From positions 310,001 through 374,000 of the forward strand of contig CACYNO010000001.1 of assembly GCA_902775895.1 (NCBI GenBank): a DNA stretch of 64,000 nucleotides, given 5' to 3'. Made by a program: the position numbers and the translations under genes. Within the stretch, counting starts at the first letter, position 1. Every line of letters starts with the position of its first letter. Under the pieces are notes generated by a model, which searched no databases, was not told the DNA's origin, and was given only the letters and a program-made list of their open reading frames with translations. The DNA comes from an uncultured Lachnospiraceae bacterium. GTDB lineage: Bacteria; Bacillota; Clostridia; Lachnospirales; Lachnospiraceae. This document shows, piece after piece, positions 1 to 9,271 of this stretch.

Positions 1-1
1 T

Positions 2-499
2 GGTAAGCTTAAGGACCGGAGTATAAAGATAATGGTCACGGGGATACCCAATGTGGGTAAATCAACATTTATCAATTCCTTTGCCGGAAAAGCAGGAACC
101 AGGACGGGGAACCGCCCCGGAGTCACTAAGGGTAAACAGTGGATAAGGATCAGAAAAGGGCGTGAGCTTCTTGATACCCCGGGAGTGCTTTATGTGAAAC
201 CTTTAAGCGAAGAGGCGGGTATGCGTCTTGCTTTTATCGGATCTTTGAATGACAACAATCTTAATATCGACGAACTGGCACTGGATTTTTTAAAGTGGGT
301 CATCGTCACTTATCCCGGGACTATCATAGACAGATACAGCGTTCCCGAAGAAGAAGCCCTTGAGACCATGGAAGCAATAGGTGCAAAGCGTGGGGCTCTG
401 AAGCGGGGCGGTGTTATTGACTATGAAAAGACCGCAGGGATCATCATTGATGATTTCAGGAACGGAAGACTTGGAAAGATGAGTTTGGAGAAGCCATGA
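2..499 (+). CDS. rbgA: Ribosome biogenesis GTPase RbgA/YlqF, 5' truncated by window edge
   Basis: Late-stage 50S ribosomal subunit assembly GTPase. The reading frame is open from base 2, so only the C-terminal part is present. The P-loop (GIPNVGKST) comes first and the G3 motif DTPG follows about 20 residues after the G2 region; the G4/G5 motifs, which precede G1 in this circularly permuted family, must lie upstream of the window. The C-terminal helical tail ends in a short basic segment. The stop overlaps the rnhB start by 4 bases (ATGA), the usual rbgA-rnhB arrangement of Firmicutes, which supports translational coupling. Confidence 0.93.
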   Translation, partial: GKLKDRSIKIMVTGIPNVGKSTFINSFAGKAGTRTGNRPGVTKGKQWIRIRKGRELLDTPGVLYVKPLSEEAGMRLAFIGSLNDNNLNIDELALDFLKWVIVTYPGTIIDRYSVPEEEALETMEAIGAKRGALKRGGVIDYEKTAGIIIDDFRNGRLGKMSLEKP

Positions 500-1140
500 A
501 CATAAAACCTGAAAAGTTAGAGGCAGAGCTGGAACGTCTTGAGCAGATGAGTGTCTATGAAAAAGAATACGACTCCTGCGGTCTGGTATGCGGTGTGGAT
601 GAAGCAGGGCGCGGACCTTTGGCAGGACCTGTGGTTGCAGCCGCCGTCATTCTACCTAAGGATGATAAGATCCTTTTTGTAAACGACTCCAAGAAACTTT
701 CCGAAAAAAAGAGAGAAGCCCTTTTTGATGAGATAAAAGAAAAGGCCGTTTCTTACGGTATCGGTATAGTAGATCATAAGCGTATAGATGAGATCAATAT
801 CCTTCAGGCAACTTTTGAGGCGATGCGTGAAGCGGTAGGACAACTGACACCGGCACCGTCTGTCTGTCTTAATGATGCGGTGACTATCCCGGGTATAGAT
901 ATAAAGCAGGTCCCCATCGTAAAAGGTGATGCAAAAAGCGTATCCATAGCTGCGGCAAGTATTCTTGCCAAAGTTACAAGGGATAAGATCATGGTTGGAC
1001 TGGGTGAAAAATATCCTGAATACGGTTTTGAAAAGCACAAAGGATACGGCACTAAAGCCCACACAGAGGCGATATTAAAATACGGTCCCGTGCCTGAGCA
1101 CAGGAGGACATTTCTTAAAAAATTGTTAGGTGAAGCGTAG
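496..1140 (+). CDS. rnhB: Ribonuclease HII
   Basis: Cleaves the RNA strand of RNA/DNA hybrids and removes misincorporated ribonucleotides, in the cytoplasm. The family signature [13 protein letters not shown] lies at residues 33-45, giving the first two acidic metal ligands (Asp35, Glu36). The [21 protein letters not shown] region follows further on, with the basic tail HKGYGTKAH. At 214 aa it has the normal length plus a short N-terminal helix. It overlaps rbgA by 4 bases and is followed after 2 bases by a yraN start. Confidence 0.96.
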   Translation: MNIKPEKLEAELERLEQMSVYEKEYDSCGLVCGVDEAGRGPLAGPVVAAAVILPKDDKILFVNDSKKLSEKKREALFDEIKEKAVSYGIGIVDHKRIDEINILQATFEAMREAVGQLTPAPSVCLNDAVTIPGIDIKQVPIVKGDAKSVSIAAASILAKVTRDKIMVGLGEKYPEYGFEKHKGYGTKAHTEAILKYGPVPEHRRTFLKKLLGEA

Positions 1141-1142
1141 AG

Positions 1143-1508
1143 GTGAATTTGATAAACAAAAGAAAGATCGGAACTGAAGGTGAGATGATTGCCTCAGATT
1201 TCCTAAAACGCAACGGATTGGATATACTGGAAAGGAATTATCGTAACCGTTACGGTGAGATAGATCTTATAGCAAAAGACCGTGACACCTTAGTCTTTAC
1301 GGAGGTAAAGTTCAGGAAAGACGAGTTAGCGGGACATCCCATTGAAGCGGTGAATGTGGGCAAACAGAGAGTTATCAGGAATGTTGCAAGACATTTTATG
1401 TATAATAAGGGTTATGACGATGATACATACTGTAGGTTTGACGTGATAGGTATCATTGCGGACGGTGAGGACGAACCGGACATTACATGGGTCCGGGATG
1501 CATTTTGA
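1143..1508 (+). CDS. YraN family (UPF0102) nuclease-fold protein
   Basis: Small 121-aa protein with a restriction-endonuclease-like fold. Visible core: GxxGE near the N terminus, then NYRNRYGEIDLIAKD and FTEVKFR, giving the E-D-ExK constellation of the family (Glu in GEIDLI, Asp, then EVK). The start is GTG at 1143, two bases after the rnhB stop, with AGGTG-like purines overlapping the rnhB end. The role is not established; the place in an rnhB/der/recU neighbourhood fits a DNA-processing job, which is inference. Confidence 0.9.
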   Translation: MNLINKRKIGTEGEMIASDFLKRNGLDILERNYRNRYGEIDLIAKDRDTLVFTEVKFRKDELAGHPIEAVNVGKQRVIRNVARHFMYNKGYDDDTYCRFDVIGIIADGEDEPDITWVRDAF

Positions 1509-1533
1509 AGATTAATGACGGGGAAATAATAAA

Positions 1534-2862
1534 ATGAGAAAACCGATAGTGGCCATAGTAGGAAGGCCGAATGTAGGAAAAAGTACACTTTTTAACGACC
1601 TGGCGGGAGAGCGCATTTCCATAGTTCAGGATACTCCCGGTGTTACCAGGGACAGGATATATGCCGACGTGGAATGGAACGGCAGGCTTTTCACCCTTAT
1701 TGATACAGGCGGTATTGAGCCGGAAAGCAAAGATATCATTCTCTCACAGATGAGGCAGCAGGCGCAGATCGCTATTGATACCGCTGATGTTATCGTTTTT
1801 TTGACGGATGTTCAGCAAGGGCTTACCGATAATGATGACAAAGTTGCACAGATGCTTCGTAAGTCGGGTAAGCCTGTTATTCTTGTGGTAAACAAAGTTG
1901 ATAACTTTGAAAAATATCAGTCGGATGTATACGAGTTCTATAACTTAGGTATGGGAGAGCCTGTGCCGGTGTCTGCGGGAGCTAAGCTTGGCATCGGTGA
2001 TATGCTTGACATGGTTATTGAAAAGCTGCCTGTGTTTGAAGCAGATGACGAGGAAGATGAGACTCCTAAGATTGCGGTTGTCGGTAAGCCCAACGTGGGA
2101 AAGTCATCCCTTATCAACAAACTTCTGGGTAGTAACCGTCTTATAGTATCCGATATTGCCGGAACAACAAGAGATGCTATTGATACTACCGTTAAATGTG
2201 ACGGAAAAGAATATATTTTCATTGATACGGCGGGACTCAGGCGTAAAAGCAAAGTTAAGGAAGAGATAGAACGCTACAGCGTTATAAGGACGGTAGCGGC
2301 GGTGGATCGTGCTGATATCGTTATCCTTATGATCGATGCCACGGAAGGTGTTACGGAGCAGGACGCAAAGATAGCAGGTCTTGCCCATGAAGGCGGAAAA
2401 GGTGTTATAATCGCGGTTAATAAGTGGGATGCACTGGAAGATAAAAATGATAAGACAATGAAAGAAATGACCGAAGAGATTAAGTCAGTCTTATCATTTA
2501 TGCCTTATGCCGAGCTGATATTTATATCTGCAAAGACGGGACAAAGAACTGATAAGCTGTTTAAGCTTATAGAGATAGTCTCTGAGAATTCCACGGTCAG
2601 GGTGCCTACGGGTGTTTTAAATGAGATACTTGCCCGGGCGGTAGCCACTCAGCAGACACCGCAAGATAAAGGAAGAAAACTTAAAATATATTATATGACA
2701 CAGGTGTCAGTAAAGCCGCCGACTTTTGTGCTGTTTGTAAATGATAAAAGCCTTACGCATTTTTCTTATACGAGGTTTTTGGAAAATCAATTAAGAGAAA
2801 CTTTTGGATTTCGCGGTACTTCCATCAGGATGATGTATCGTGAAAGAGGAGAGGACAAATAA
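1534..2862 (+). CDS. der: Ribosome biogenesis GTPase Der (EngA)
   Basis: Essential tandem-GTPase needed for 50S assembly. Two complete G domains are visible: the first with GRPNVGKST (residues 10-18), DTPG and NKVD; the second with GKPNVGKSS (about 183-191), [10 protein letters not shown] and NKWD. A C-terminal KH-like domain follows, with the typical end segment [18 protein letters not shown]. The 442-aa length is normal. The stop and the plsY start share one base (TAATG), so the two genes are translationally linked. Confidence 0.98.
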   Translation: MRKPIVAIVGRPNVGKSTLFNDLAGERISIVQDTPGVTRDRIYADVEWNGRLFTLIDTGGIEPESKDIILSQMRQQAQIAIDTADVIVFLTDVQQGLTDNDDKVAQMLRKSGKPVILVVNKVDNFEKYQSDVYEFYNLGMGEPVPVSAGAKLGIGDMLDMVIEKLPVFEADDEEDETPKIAVVGKPNVGKSSLINKLLGSNRLIVSDIAGTTRDAIDTTVKCDGKEYIFIDTAGLRRKSKVKEEIERYSVIRTVAAVDRADIVILMIDATEGVTEQDAKIAGLAHEGGKGVIIAVNKWDALEDKNDKTMKEMTEEIKSVLSFMPYAELIFISAKTGQRTDKLFKLIEIVSENSTVRVPTGVLNEILARAVATQQTPQDKGRKLKIYYMTQVSVKPPTFVLFVNDKSLTHFSYTRFLENQLRETFGFRGTSIRMMYRERGEDK

Positions 2863-3533
2863 TGGGGCAGTTTGTTTGTATTATAATAGGGTATTTTATA
2901 GGAGCACTTATCCAGACATCCTATTGGTACGGCCGTTTCAAAAAAGTAGACATACGTACTATGGGCAGCGGAAACGCAGGCACGACCAATGCCACACGTA
3001 TGCTTGGGAAAAAAGCCGGCATCATAACGGCCATAGGAGATGTATCCAAGGTCTTTCTTGCAGCGCTGATATGCTGGCTGATCTATTCTGATGCTGCACC
3101 GACAACCCTGATCTTTCTCTGCAGCGGTCTGGGGACCGTGCTGGGACACAATTACCCATTCTACATGGGGTTCAAAGGCGGAAAAGGAGTGGCGACCACC
3201 TGCGGTGTTATCATTTCCCTTTTCTTTATGCCTAACAACTGCTGGATAATGACTATTATCGGAGTGATCACTTTTTTTGTAGTTTTATATACTACAGGAT
3301 ATGCTGCAGTTGCTTCACTTACACTGGTAAGTGAATTTTTGATAGAATTCATTATCTGGGGTGCGTCAGGGAATCTTGAACTGCATCAGGGAGACCTTGC
3401 ACAGGGTATGATAATTGTTATAATAATCGTCGGACTGACGTTTTTCAGGCACAGGAGTAATATCAACCGCCTGTTGAATAATACGGAGCACCGTTTCGAC
3501 TTCGGAAATAAAAGCAAAAAGGAGAACAGATAA
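2862..3533 (+). CDS. plsY: Acyl-phosphate:glycerol-3-phosphate acyltransferase
   Basis: Integral membrane enzyme that makes lysophosphatidic acid from acyl-phosphate and glycerol-3-phosphate. Family motifs are visible: GSGNAGTTNATRMLGKKAG near residues 36-54 and GHNYPFYMGFKGGKGVAT in the middle, within a multi-pass hydrophobic protein. At 223 aa it is slightly long, with a charged C-terminal tail. It sits directly before gpsA, which supplies its glycerol-3-phosphate substrate. Confidence 0.96.
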   Translation: MGQFVCIIIGYFIGALIQTSYWYGRFKKVDIRTMGSGNAGTTNATRMLGKKAGIITAIGDVSKVFLAALICWLIYSDAAPTTLIFLCSGLGTVLGHNYPFYMGFKGGKGVATTCGVIISLFFMPNNCWIMTIIGVITFFVVLYTTGYAAVASLTLVSEFLIEFIIWGASGNLELHQGDLAQGMIIVIIIVGLTFFRHRSNINRLLNNTEHRFDFGNKSKKENR

Positions 3534-3535
3534 TC

Positions 3536-4543
3536 ATGGCAAAAGTATGTGTATTGGGATCGGGAAGCTGGGGAACGGCAATTGCGGTTCATCTTGCCAA
3601 CAAAGGTGAGGACGTGGTTCTTTGCTCATTAACGGATGACAAATTTAACAGCATTAAAAAAGACAGAGAAAACCAGACGGCTCTTCCGGGAGTAAAGATC
3701 CCTGACAGCGTTGTGATAACAAAAGACGTTGAAGCTTCAGTAAAAGATGCGGAGCTTCTGGTGCTTGCCACGGCATCTCTTTATGTCAGAGAGACAGCAA
3801 AGAAGATCGCTCCTTTTGTTAAAGACGGTCAGATCATCGCGGAAGCGGCCAAAGGTATAGAAGAGGACAGACTCCAGATGCTATATGAGGTTGTGGAGGA
3901 AGAAATCCCTCAGGCAAAGGTGGCTGTTATTTCGGGCCCTACCCATGCTGAAGAGGTGGGAAGAGGCATACCTACAACCTGCGTGGTGGGTGCAAGACAA
4001 AAGGATACGGCGGAATACATAAGAAATGTATTTTTCTCAGATTCCTTCAGGGTGTACATCAATCCTGACATGCTTGGCATTGCGCTGGGAGGGGCTCTTA
4101 AGAACGTAATAGCCTTGGCGGCAGGTATAGCGGACGGTCTCGGTTACGGTGATAATTCAAAAGCAGCTCTCATAACCAGGGGGATAACAGAGATCACAAG
4201 ACTCGGTGTGAAGATGGGGGCAAACGAAGCTACATTTGCAGGTCTTTCCGGTATAGGGGATCTTATTGTGACCTGTGAGAGCAGGCATTCGAGGAACAGA
4301 CGTGCCGGAGTGCTTATCGGTGAGGGGATGACTCCGCAGGAAGCCATGACAGAAGTGGATATGGTTGTAGAAGGCGTGTACGCAGCCAGATCCGCAAAGA
4401 GACTTGCTGAAAAACACGGTGTGGAATTGCCGATAGTGAACGAAGTAGTGAAGGTGTTGTTTGAGAATAAAGATCCGGCTGAAGCGGTAAGAGACCTTAT
4501 GGTCCGTGATACTGTTTTAGAGATCAGGGATCTTAATTTCTGA
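3536..4543 (+). CDS. gpsA: NAD(P)-dependent glycerol-3-phosphate dehydrogenase
   Basis: Reduces dihydroxyacetone phosphate to sn-glycerol-3-phosphate for phospholipid synthesis. It begins with the Rossmann motif GSGSWGTA (residues 8-15) and carries the catalytic-lysine region GGALKNVIALAAGIADG, plus the C-terminal substrate signature GLSGIGDLIVTC. The 335-aa length is typical. It lies 2 bases after plsY, giving a two-step phospholipid precursor module. Confidence 0.97.
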   Translation: MAKVCVLGSGSWGTAIAVHLANKGEDVVLCSLTDDKFNSIKKDRENQTALPGVKIPDSVVITKDVEASVKDAELLVLATASLYVRETAKKIAPFVKDGQIIAEAAKGIEEDRLQMLYEVVEEEIPQAKVAVISGPTHAEEVGRGIPTTCVVGARQKDTAEYIRNVFFSDSFRVYINPDMLGIALGGALKNVIALAAGIADGLGYGDNSKAALITRGITEITRLGVKMGANEATFAGLSGIGDLIVTCESRHSRNRRAGVLIGEGMTPQEAMTEVDMVVEGVYAARSAKRLAEKHGVELPIVNEVVKVLFENKDPAEAVRDLMVRDTVLEIRDLNF

Positions 4544-4556
4544 TCGCGGAGGAGAA

Positions 4557-5120
4557 ATGAGGGTAATAGCAGGAAAAGCGAGGAGCATGCCGCTTAAAGC
4601 CTTGAAAGGCAATTCCGTAAGACCAACCACGGACAGGATTAAAGAGACTCTTTTTAATATCCTTATGCCGGATATCCCGGGTTCAAGGTTTTTGGACCTG
4701 TTTGCCGGTGCAGGGGCTATAGGTATAGAGGCTCTCAGCCGTGGTGCAAAGGAAGCCCGTTTTATCGAAAAATCAAAGGAAGCCTGTGATATCATCAGGG
4801 CAAATCTTGATTTTACCAAACTTGCAGAGGGCGGGCATATACTTTGCAGGGACGTTTCCGACGGGATCCTTGAACTGAACGGAAGCGGTGCATTTGACAT
4901 AATATTTATGGATCCGCCATACGGTAAAGGTTACGGACCTGAGGTTTTAAGTCTTATTTCAAGGACCGATCTTGCGGATGAGTATACCATTGTGGTCCTT
5001 GAAGAGGACTTAAGTGATGAATATGAGCCCGGCAATGTGATTTCCGGGTTTGAGATTACAAGGATCAAGAAATACAGGAGCAACAGACATATTTTTTTGA
5101 AGAGAAAGGCAGATAAATGA
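4557..5120 (+). CDS. rsmD: 16S rRNA (guanine966-N2)-methyltransferase RsmD
   Basis: SAM-dependent methyltransferase that modifies 16S rRNA at the position equivalent to G966. It starts [10 protein letters not shown], the family's usual beginning, has the SAM-binding segment [18 protein letters not shown] (47-64) and the amino-methyltransferase motif DPPY (119-122). The start is preceded by GGAGGAGA. The stop overlaps the coaD start (ATGA). RsmD-CoaD pairing is common in bacteria. Confidence 0.96.
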   Translation: MRVIAGKARSMPLKALKGNSVRPTTDRIKETLFNILMPDIPGSRFLDLFAGAGAIGIEALSRGAKEARFIEKSKEACDIIRANLDFTKLAEGGHILCRDVSDGILELNGSGAFDIIFMDPPYGKGYGPEVLSLISRTDLADEYTIVVLEEDLSDEYEPGNVISGFEITRIKKYRSNRHIFLKRKADK

Positions 5121-5623
5121 TAACAGGAATCTATCCGGGAAGCTTCGATCCCGTGACTTTCGGGCATATAGATGTTATTAAAAGAGCGGCGGCAATGACC
5201 GACCGTCTTATAGTGGGAGTTTTAAAAAACAATGGTAAAACACCGTTGTTTTCAACTGACGAACGTGTTAATATGTTACAGGAAGTCACTTCGGATCTGA
5301 AAAATGTGGAAGTGATCAGTTTTTCGGGGCTTCTTGTTGATTTTGCGCGGGAAAACGGTGTCAGACTTATCGTCAGAGGATTAAGAGCGGTTACGGATTT
5401 TGAATATGAGCTTATGATGGCTCAGACCAACAGGGTCATGGAGCCTGCTATAGACACGATCTTCCTTTCAACGAGCCTTGATTATGCATACCTTAGTTCA
5501 AGTATGGTAAAAGAGATAGCTATGTATGGCGGAGATATCAGTAAATTCGTTCCTGATATCACTGCAGACAGGATATATAATAAAATTAAACAACAGAAAC
5601 TTTTGGAGGACGGCAATGAGTAA
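5117..5623 (+). CDS. coaD: Phosphopantetheine adenylyltransferase
   Basis: Penultimate step of coenzyme A synthesis: ATP plus 4'-phosphopantetheine to dephospho-CoA. The nucleotidyltransferase motif [11 protein letters not shown] occupies residues 7-17, and the conserved [12 protein letters not shown] and [11 protein letters not shown] segments follow. The 168-aa length is typical. It overlaps rsmD by 4 bases and the next gene by 8 bases. Confidence 0.97.
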   Translation: MITGIYPGSFDPVTFGHIDVIKRAAAMTDRLIVGVLKNNGKTPLFSTDERVNMLQEVTSDLKNVEVISFSGLLVDFARENGVRLIVRGLRAVTDFEYELMMAQTNRVMEPAIDTIFLSTSLDYAYLSSSMVKEIAMYGGDISKFVPDITADRIYNKIKQQKLLEDGNE

Positions 5624-6284
5624 GATTGAACAGATTATAGAGGATTTACAGGGTTATGTGAGCGAGTGTAAAAGTCCTGCTTTTTCCGGCGGCGGAAAGA
5701 TCATTTGTGAGAGAAATACCATAGATGAGTTTATCGAGGATTTAAGACTCAGTACTCCCGAAGAGATAAAGAAATATCAAAAGATCATCAGCCAGAAGGA
5801 CATGATCCTTGCTGACGCAAAGAGCCAGTCATCCGCAATGATAGCAGAGGCTCAGAGACAGGCCCAGAAGATGGTTGATGAGCATGAGATCATGCAGAAA
5901 GCATACGAGGAGTCCCAGAAGCTGGTGGAGACTGCCCGTGAAGATGCGCAGAACATAAAAGATACGGCTACAGAGGACGGCAACAACATCCGCAACGGAG
6001 CCATTCAGTATACTGACGGTATCCTTGCGGATCTTCAGTCAACCATCGAGAATGCCATAGCAGAGCAGGAAGCAAGAAATGCCGATCTGATCGCAAACCT
6101 TAAAGCAGTACTTGCCACGGTTACCGAGAACAGAAGCGAACTCAATCCCAAGACTGAGCCTGCCATCGATATGTCAGTTGTGAATGAAGAGCTTGAGTCC
6201 GGCGCATCTGCTTCTTTTGGAACTTCTGCACCGGAAGAGGACGGAGAGATTTTTTTAAGAGATTCATTTGACAGTGAGGAATAA
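5616..6284 (+). CDS. Coiled-coil protein, DivIVA/ATPase-like, unknown function
   Basis: A 222-aa soluble protein without a signal peptide or membrane segment. Residues about 50-180 are heptad-rich and full of Ala, Glu, Gln and Lys ([30 protein letters not shown]), predicting a long coiled coil similar to those of DivIVA and F/V-ATPase stalk subunits. The tail is acidic and Ser-rich. The ATG at 5616 is chosen because GGAGG at 5605-5609 is well placed; a longer in-frame start inside coaD lacks such a site. It overlaps coaD by 8 bases. The exact function is not recognised. Confidence 0.8.
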   Translation: MSKIEQIIEDLQGYVSECKSPAFSGGGKIICERNTIDEFIEDLRLSTPEEIKKYQKIISQKDMILADAKSQSSAMIAEAQRQAQKMVDEHEIMQKAYEESQKLVETAREDAQNIKDTATEDGNNIRNGAIQYTDGILADLQSTIENAIAEQEARNADLIANLKAVLATVTENRSELNPKTEPAIDMSVVNEELESGASASFGTSAPEEDGEIFLRDSFDSEE

Positions 6285-7666
6285 TGAAACTGCCTGAAAA
6301 GTACGAACTTGAGATGAGGCGGCTTCTTGAAGGCGATTACTCCCTTTATGAGGAATGCCTGAAGGAGCCGCGTCATTTTGGTTTAAGAGTAAATGAGTTA
6401 AAGATAAGCCCGGAATCCTTCAGGGAGCTTGTGTCTTTTGAACTTGAGCCTGTACCCTGGGTCGGGAACGGCTTTTATTACAAAGAAGAGGACAAACCTG
6501 CGTTACACCCGTTTTACCACGCAGGTCTTTTTTATATTCAGGAACCGAGTGCCATGCTGCCGGCCTCGGTACTTCCGGTAAATGAAGGGGATTCGGTCCT
6601 GGATCTGTGTGCTGCTCCCGGCGGAAAATCCACGGAGCTTGGTGTAAAGCTGAATGGTAAAGGCCTCCTTATATCCAATGACATAAGTGCATCACGAGCC
6701 AAAGCGCTTCTTAAGAACATAGAACTCTTCGGTATTTCAAATGCGGGTATCATTTCGGAAAACCCGTATGCCATTTTACAAAAGTCGGACATAAAGTTTG
6801 ATAAGATCCTTATTGATGCACCATGTTCCGGTGAAGGGATGTTCAGAAAGGACAGTAAACTGAGAGCCGCATGGGAGCAGAACGGACCTGATTTTTATTC
6901 TAAGATCCAAAAAGAGATCGTCGGGTATGCGGCCGATCTCTTAAAGCCCGGCGGTATGATGGTTTATTCCACTTGTACATTTAACGAACTTGAAAATGAA
7001 GGGACGCTCATCAGTCTTTTGTCTTCAAGGGATGATATGGAGCTTGTGGATATTCCAAAAGAATATGGTTTTTATCCGGGCCGCACATTAACGGAGGATC
7101 AAAAAAAATATCATATGGAAAGAGCCGTGAGAGTTTATCCTTTTGCTTTAAAAGGGGAGGGGCACTTCGTTTCTCTTTTAAAGAAAAAGGGTGAAAGCGT
7201 TCCGGGAGCATTTTCCTCCGGTACATCACGAGCCCAAAAGTTGTCTGATGAATTTGCGGAATTTAAGTCGCGCCTGGGTATCCCGCTTAGTGATGACAGG
7301 ATAAGAGTTTCGGATGGTAAGGTTTATCTTCTTCCCGAGAGAGAATTTGCCGGTGCATCACGAAAGATACGTTATTTAAGGAACGGTCTTCTTCTGGGAG
7401 AGGAAAAAAAGAAAAGATTCGAACCATCCCAGGCTCTTGCCATGGCGCTTAAAGCCTGTGAGTTTGATAACGTCATCAGTCTTCCTGCGGATGATTTGCG
7501 GGTGGAAAGATATCTTAAAGGTGAGACACTAAACTTTGAGCCCGGAGAGATAAATGCAAAAGACGGTTTCGTTCTTTTTTGTGTATCGGGATTCCCTCTC
7601 GGCTGGGGGAAGCTTTCCGGAAACGTAATGAAGAATAAATATCTGCCCGGCTGGCGAAAGGCGTAA
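6284..7666 (+). CDS. RsmF/NOL1/NOP2/Sun family rRNA m5C methyltransferase
   Basis: SAM-dependent cytosine-C5 RNA methyltransferase. It has the SAM motif LDLCAAPGGKSTEL, motif IV DAPCSGEGMFRK and the catalytic-Cys motif STCTFNELENEG, followed by a C-terminal RNA-binding region (PUA-like, from about residue 380). The 460-aa size and the long C-terminal part fit RsmF-type rather than RsmB-type proteins, which carry an N-terminal NusB-like domain. The start overlaps the previous stop by one base (TAATG). Confidence 0.92.
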   Translation: MKLPEKYELEMRRLLEGDYSLYEECLKEPRHFGLRVNELKISPESFRELVSFELEPVPWVGNGFYYKEEDKPALHPFYHAGLFYIQEPSAMLPASVLPVNEGDSVLDLCAAPGGKSTELGVKLNGKGLLISNDISASRAKALLKNIELFGISNAGIISENPYAILQKSDIKFDKILIDAPCSGEGMFRKDSKLRAAWEQNGPDFYSKIQKEIVGYAADLLKPGGMMVYSTCTFNELENEGTLISLLSSRDDMELVDIPKEYGFYPGRTLTEDQKKYHMERAVRVYPFALKGEGHFVSLLKKKGESVPGAFSSGTSRAQKLSDEFAEFKSRLGIPLSDDRIRVSDGKVYLLPEREFAGASRKIRYLRNGLLLGEEKKKRFEPSQALAMALKACEFDNVISLPADDLRVERYLKGETLNFEPGEINAKDGFVLFCVSGFPLGWGKLSGNVMKNKYLPGWRKA

Positions 7667-7669
7667 GAT

Positions 7670-8695
7670 ATGCGTGAGATAAAGATCAACCAACAGACCG
7701 AAGGGACTAAGCTTTTAAGAAAACTTACCAACGTATTGCCGGATGCATCTCTGGGTTTTATCCATAAAATGCTCCGTAAGAAAAACATTACATTAAATGA
7801 CAGCAAAGCCGACGGAAACGAGATCTTAAAAAACGGAGACGTGGTAAAGATTTTTTTCAGTGATGAGACATTTGATAAGTTTGCCGGTAGCAAAGAGGCG
7901 GACATGACAGAAGCCCGGGAGGTTCCGGTATTGGATCCCGAAAGGGTTATTTACGAGGATGATGATATAATACTGGTAAACAAGCCTTCAGATATGCTTT
8001 CACAAAAAGCCGGTAAAGATGATATCTCCATGGTTGAGATCATTGTAAATTATACGAGATGTAACGATGGCTTTAAGCCTGCGGTGGCAAACAGGCTGGA
8101 CAGAAATACGAGCGGTATCATTGCTGCGGGAAAGACGGTAAAAGGTCTTAAGTTTTTATCTGACGGTTTTAAGAAAAGGGAATTTGAAAAATATTATCTT
8201 TGCCCGGTTGCGGGTGTGATAAAAGCTCCGCGGCTTTTTAACGGACTGTGGAGTAAAGACTCCCACGGAAATAAAGTCAGGATAAAGGATGTGGGCTGGA
8301 AGCCGGAAGAGGGGAGGGCCTTTCCGAAGGAATATTTTGTTAAAGGAAACATCCCCGTGCAGACTGCGGTCTATCCCGTAAAAGATAACGGTGAGATCAC
8401 GCTTCTTAAGGTGGAGCTTCTGTCAGGCAAATCCCACCAGATCAGGGCGCAGCTCTCAGAAGCCGGTTTTCCGCTGATCGGAGATCATAAGTATGGCAGA
8501 AGAAATGTAAATGATCATTTCAAGAGAAAATACGGTATAGAATACCAGCTCCTGCATGCATACATGCTGGAGATACCGGGGAAAGGCTTATTTTTTGCAG
8601 ACTTACCTGAAAGGTTTAAGTCATTTTTGCAGGGAGAAGATTTATGGGTACATGGAATTCAAGAGGTCTTCGAGGATCAACGCTTGAGGATCTGA
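7670..8695 (+). CDS. RluC/RluD-type pseudouridine synthase
   Basis: Isomerises uridine to pseudouridine in rRNA. An N-terminal S4-like RNA-binding segment (about residues 15-65) precedes the catalytic domain. The active-site motif is NRLDRNTSG with the catalytic Asp; the family usually has HRLD, so the first residue is Asn here. The substrate motif GKSHQIRAQLSEAGFPLIGDHKYG follows. Length 341 aa is normal. Its last 52 bases overlap recU. Confidence 0.93.
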   Translation: MREIKINQQTEGTKLLRKLTNVLPDASLGFIHKMLRKKNITLNDSKADGNEILKNGDVVKIFFSDETFDKFAGSKEADMTEAREVPVLDPERVIYEDDDIILVNKPSDMLSQKAGKDDISMVEIIVNYTRCNDGFKPAVANRLDRNTSGIIAAGKTVKGLKFLSDGFKKREFEKYYLCPVAGVIKAPRLFNGLWSKDSHGNKVRIKDVGWKPEEGRAFPKEYFVKGNIPVQTAVYPVKDNGEITLLKVELLSGKSHQIRAQLSEAGFPLIGDHKYGRRNVNDHFKRKYGIEYQLLHAYMLEIPGKGLFFADLPERFKSFLQGEDLWVHGIQEVFEDQRLRI

Positions 8696-9177
8696 TAAAT
8701 ATAAGCAATGAAAAATACAAGGATGCAGGACTGGGACTGATACAAAAGATACCGACGCCGATAAAGCCGATTAATATTGATAAGGAGACAAGGCATATAA
8801 CCCTGGCATATTTCGATCAGAAGAGTACAGTGGATTATATAGGGGTGGTTCAGGGTATACCGGTCTGTTTTGATGCCAAGGAGACTGCAGCGGAGAACTA
8901 TCCCCTGCAGAATATCCATGCGCACCAGATCGAGTTCATGGATAATTTTGAAAAGCAAAAAGGGGTGTCTTTCATTATCCTTTCATTCACAAAAAAAGAT
9001 GAGACATATTATATTCCTTTTCGTGATGTAAAGAAGTTTTGGGACAGAGCGCAGGAAGGCGGGAAGAAGAGTTTTTCCTATGATGAGATAGACAGGGATT
9101 ACCTGATACCTTCATCCGGTGGTGTGGCGATTCACTATCTTGAGACGCTGCAGAAAGATCTTTGCGGGAGACCATGA
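8644..9177 (+). CDS. recU: Holliday junction resolvase RecU
   Basis: Endonuclease that resolves Holliday junctions in Firmicutes and aids chromosome segregation. The start MGTWNSRGLRGSTLEDLIN matches the conserved RecU N terminus, with GGGAGAAG at 8633-8640 just before the ATG, so the 52-base overlap with the pseudouridine synthase is real. The catalytic D-x-K region is VDYIGVVQGIPVCFDAKET, followed by HQIEFM and the C-terminal YLIPSSGGVAIHYLE. At 177 aa it is normal. It ends the housekeeping operon. Confidence 0.93.
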   Translation: MGTWNSRGLRGSTLEDLINISNEKYKDAGLGLIQKIPTPIKPINIDKETRHITLAYFDQKSTVDYIGVVQGIPVCFDAKETAAENYPLQNIHAHQIEFMDNFEKQKGVSFIILSFTKKDETYYIPFRDVKKFWDRAQEGGKKSFSYDEIDRDYLIPSSGGVAIHYLETLQKDLCGRP

Positions 9178-9185
9178 TTTTTTTC

Positions 9186-9214
9186 TTGACAATATGATAT
9201 TAGAGTCATATAAT
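9186..9214 (+). promoter_or_regulatory. Perfect consensus sigma-A promoter of the histidine operon
   Basis: The -35 is TTGACA at 9186-9191, the spacer is 17 bases, and the -10 is TATAAT at 9209-9214. It lies between recU and hisZ, so the his genes form their own transcription unit. Both hexamers match consensus exactly, so an unregulated promoter would be strong. Confidence 0.9.
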
Positions 9215-9224
9215 AGCAGAAAAA

Positions 9225-9259
9225 CTTTATTGCTTTACCACTTTACTACAATAAAGCAA
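9225..9259 (+). promoter_or_regulatory. Nested inverted repeats in the his operon leader, candidate operator or RNA switch
   Basis: Just downstream of the expected transcription start, CTTTATTG (9225-9232) is the perfect inverse of CAATAAAG (9249-9256), and TTGCTTTA (9230-9237) is the perfect inverse of TAAAGCAA (9252-9259). The two pairings overlap, so they are mutually exclusive as RNA stems, or together form one dyad operator. No T-box consensus or His-codon leader peptide was seen. The binding factor is unknown. Confidence 0.55.
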
Positions 9260-9271
9260 AGGAGGCATCTT

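Noticed and set aside
9119..9271. Upstream extension of HisZ by 51 residues
   Set aside because: The stretch holds the consensus promoter and is not part of the family; the ATG at 9272 has a good ribosome binding site.
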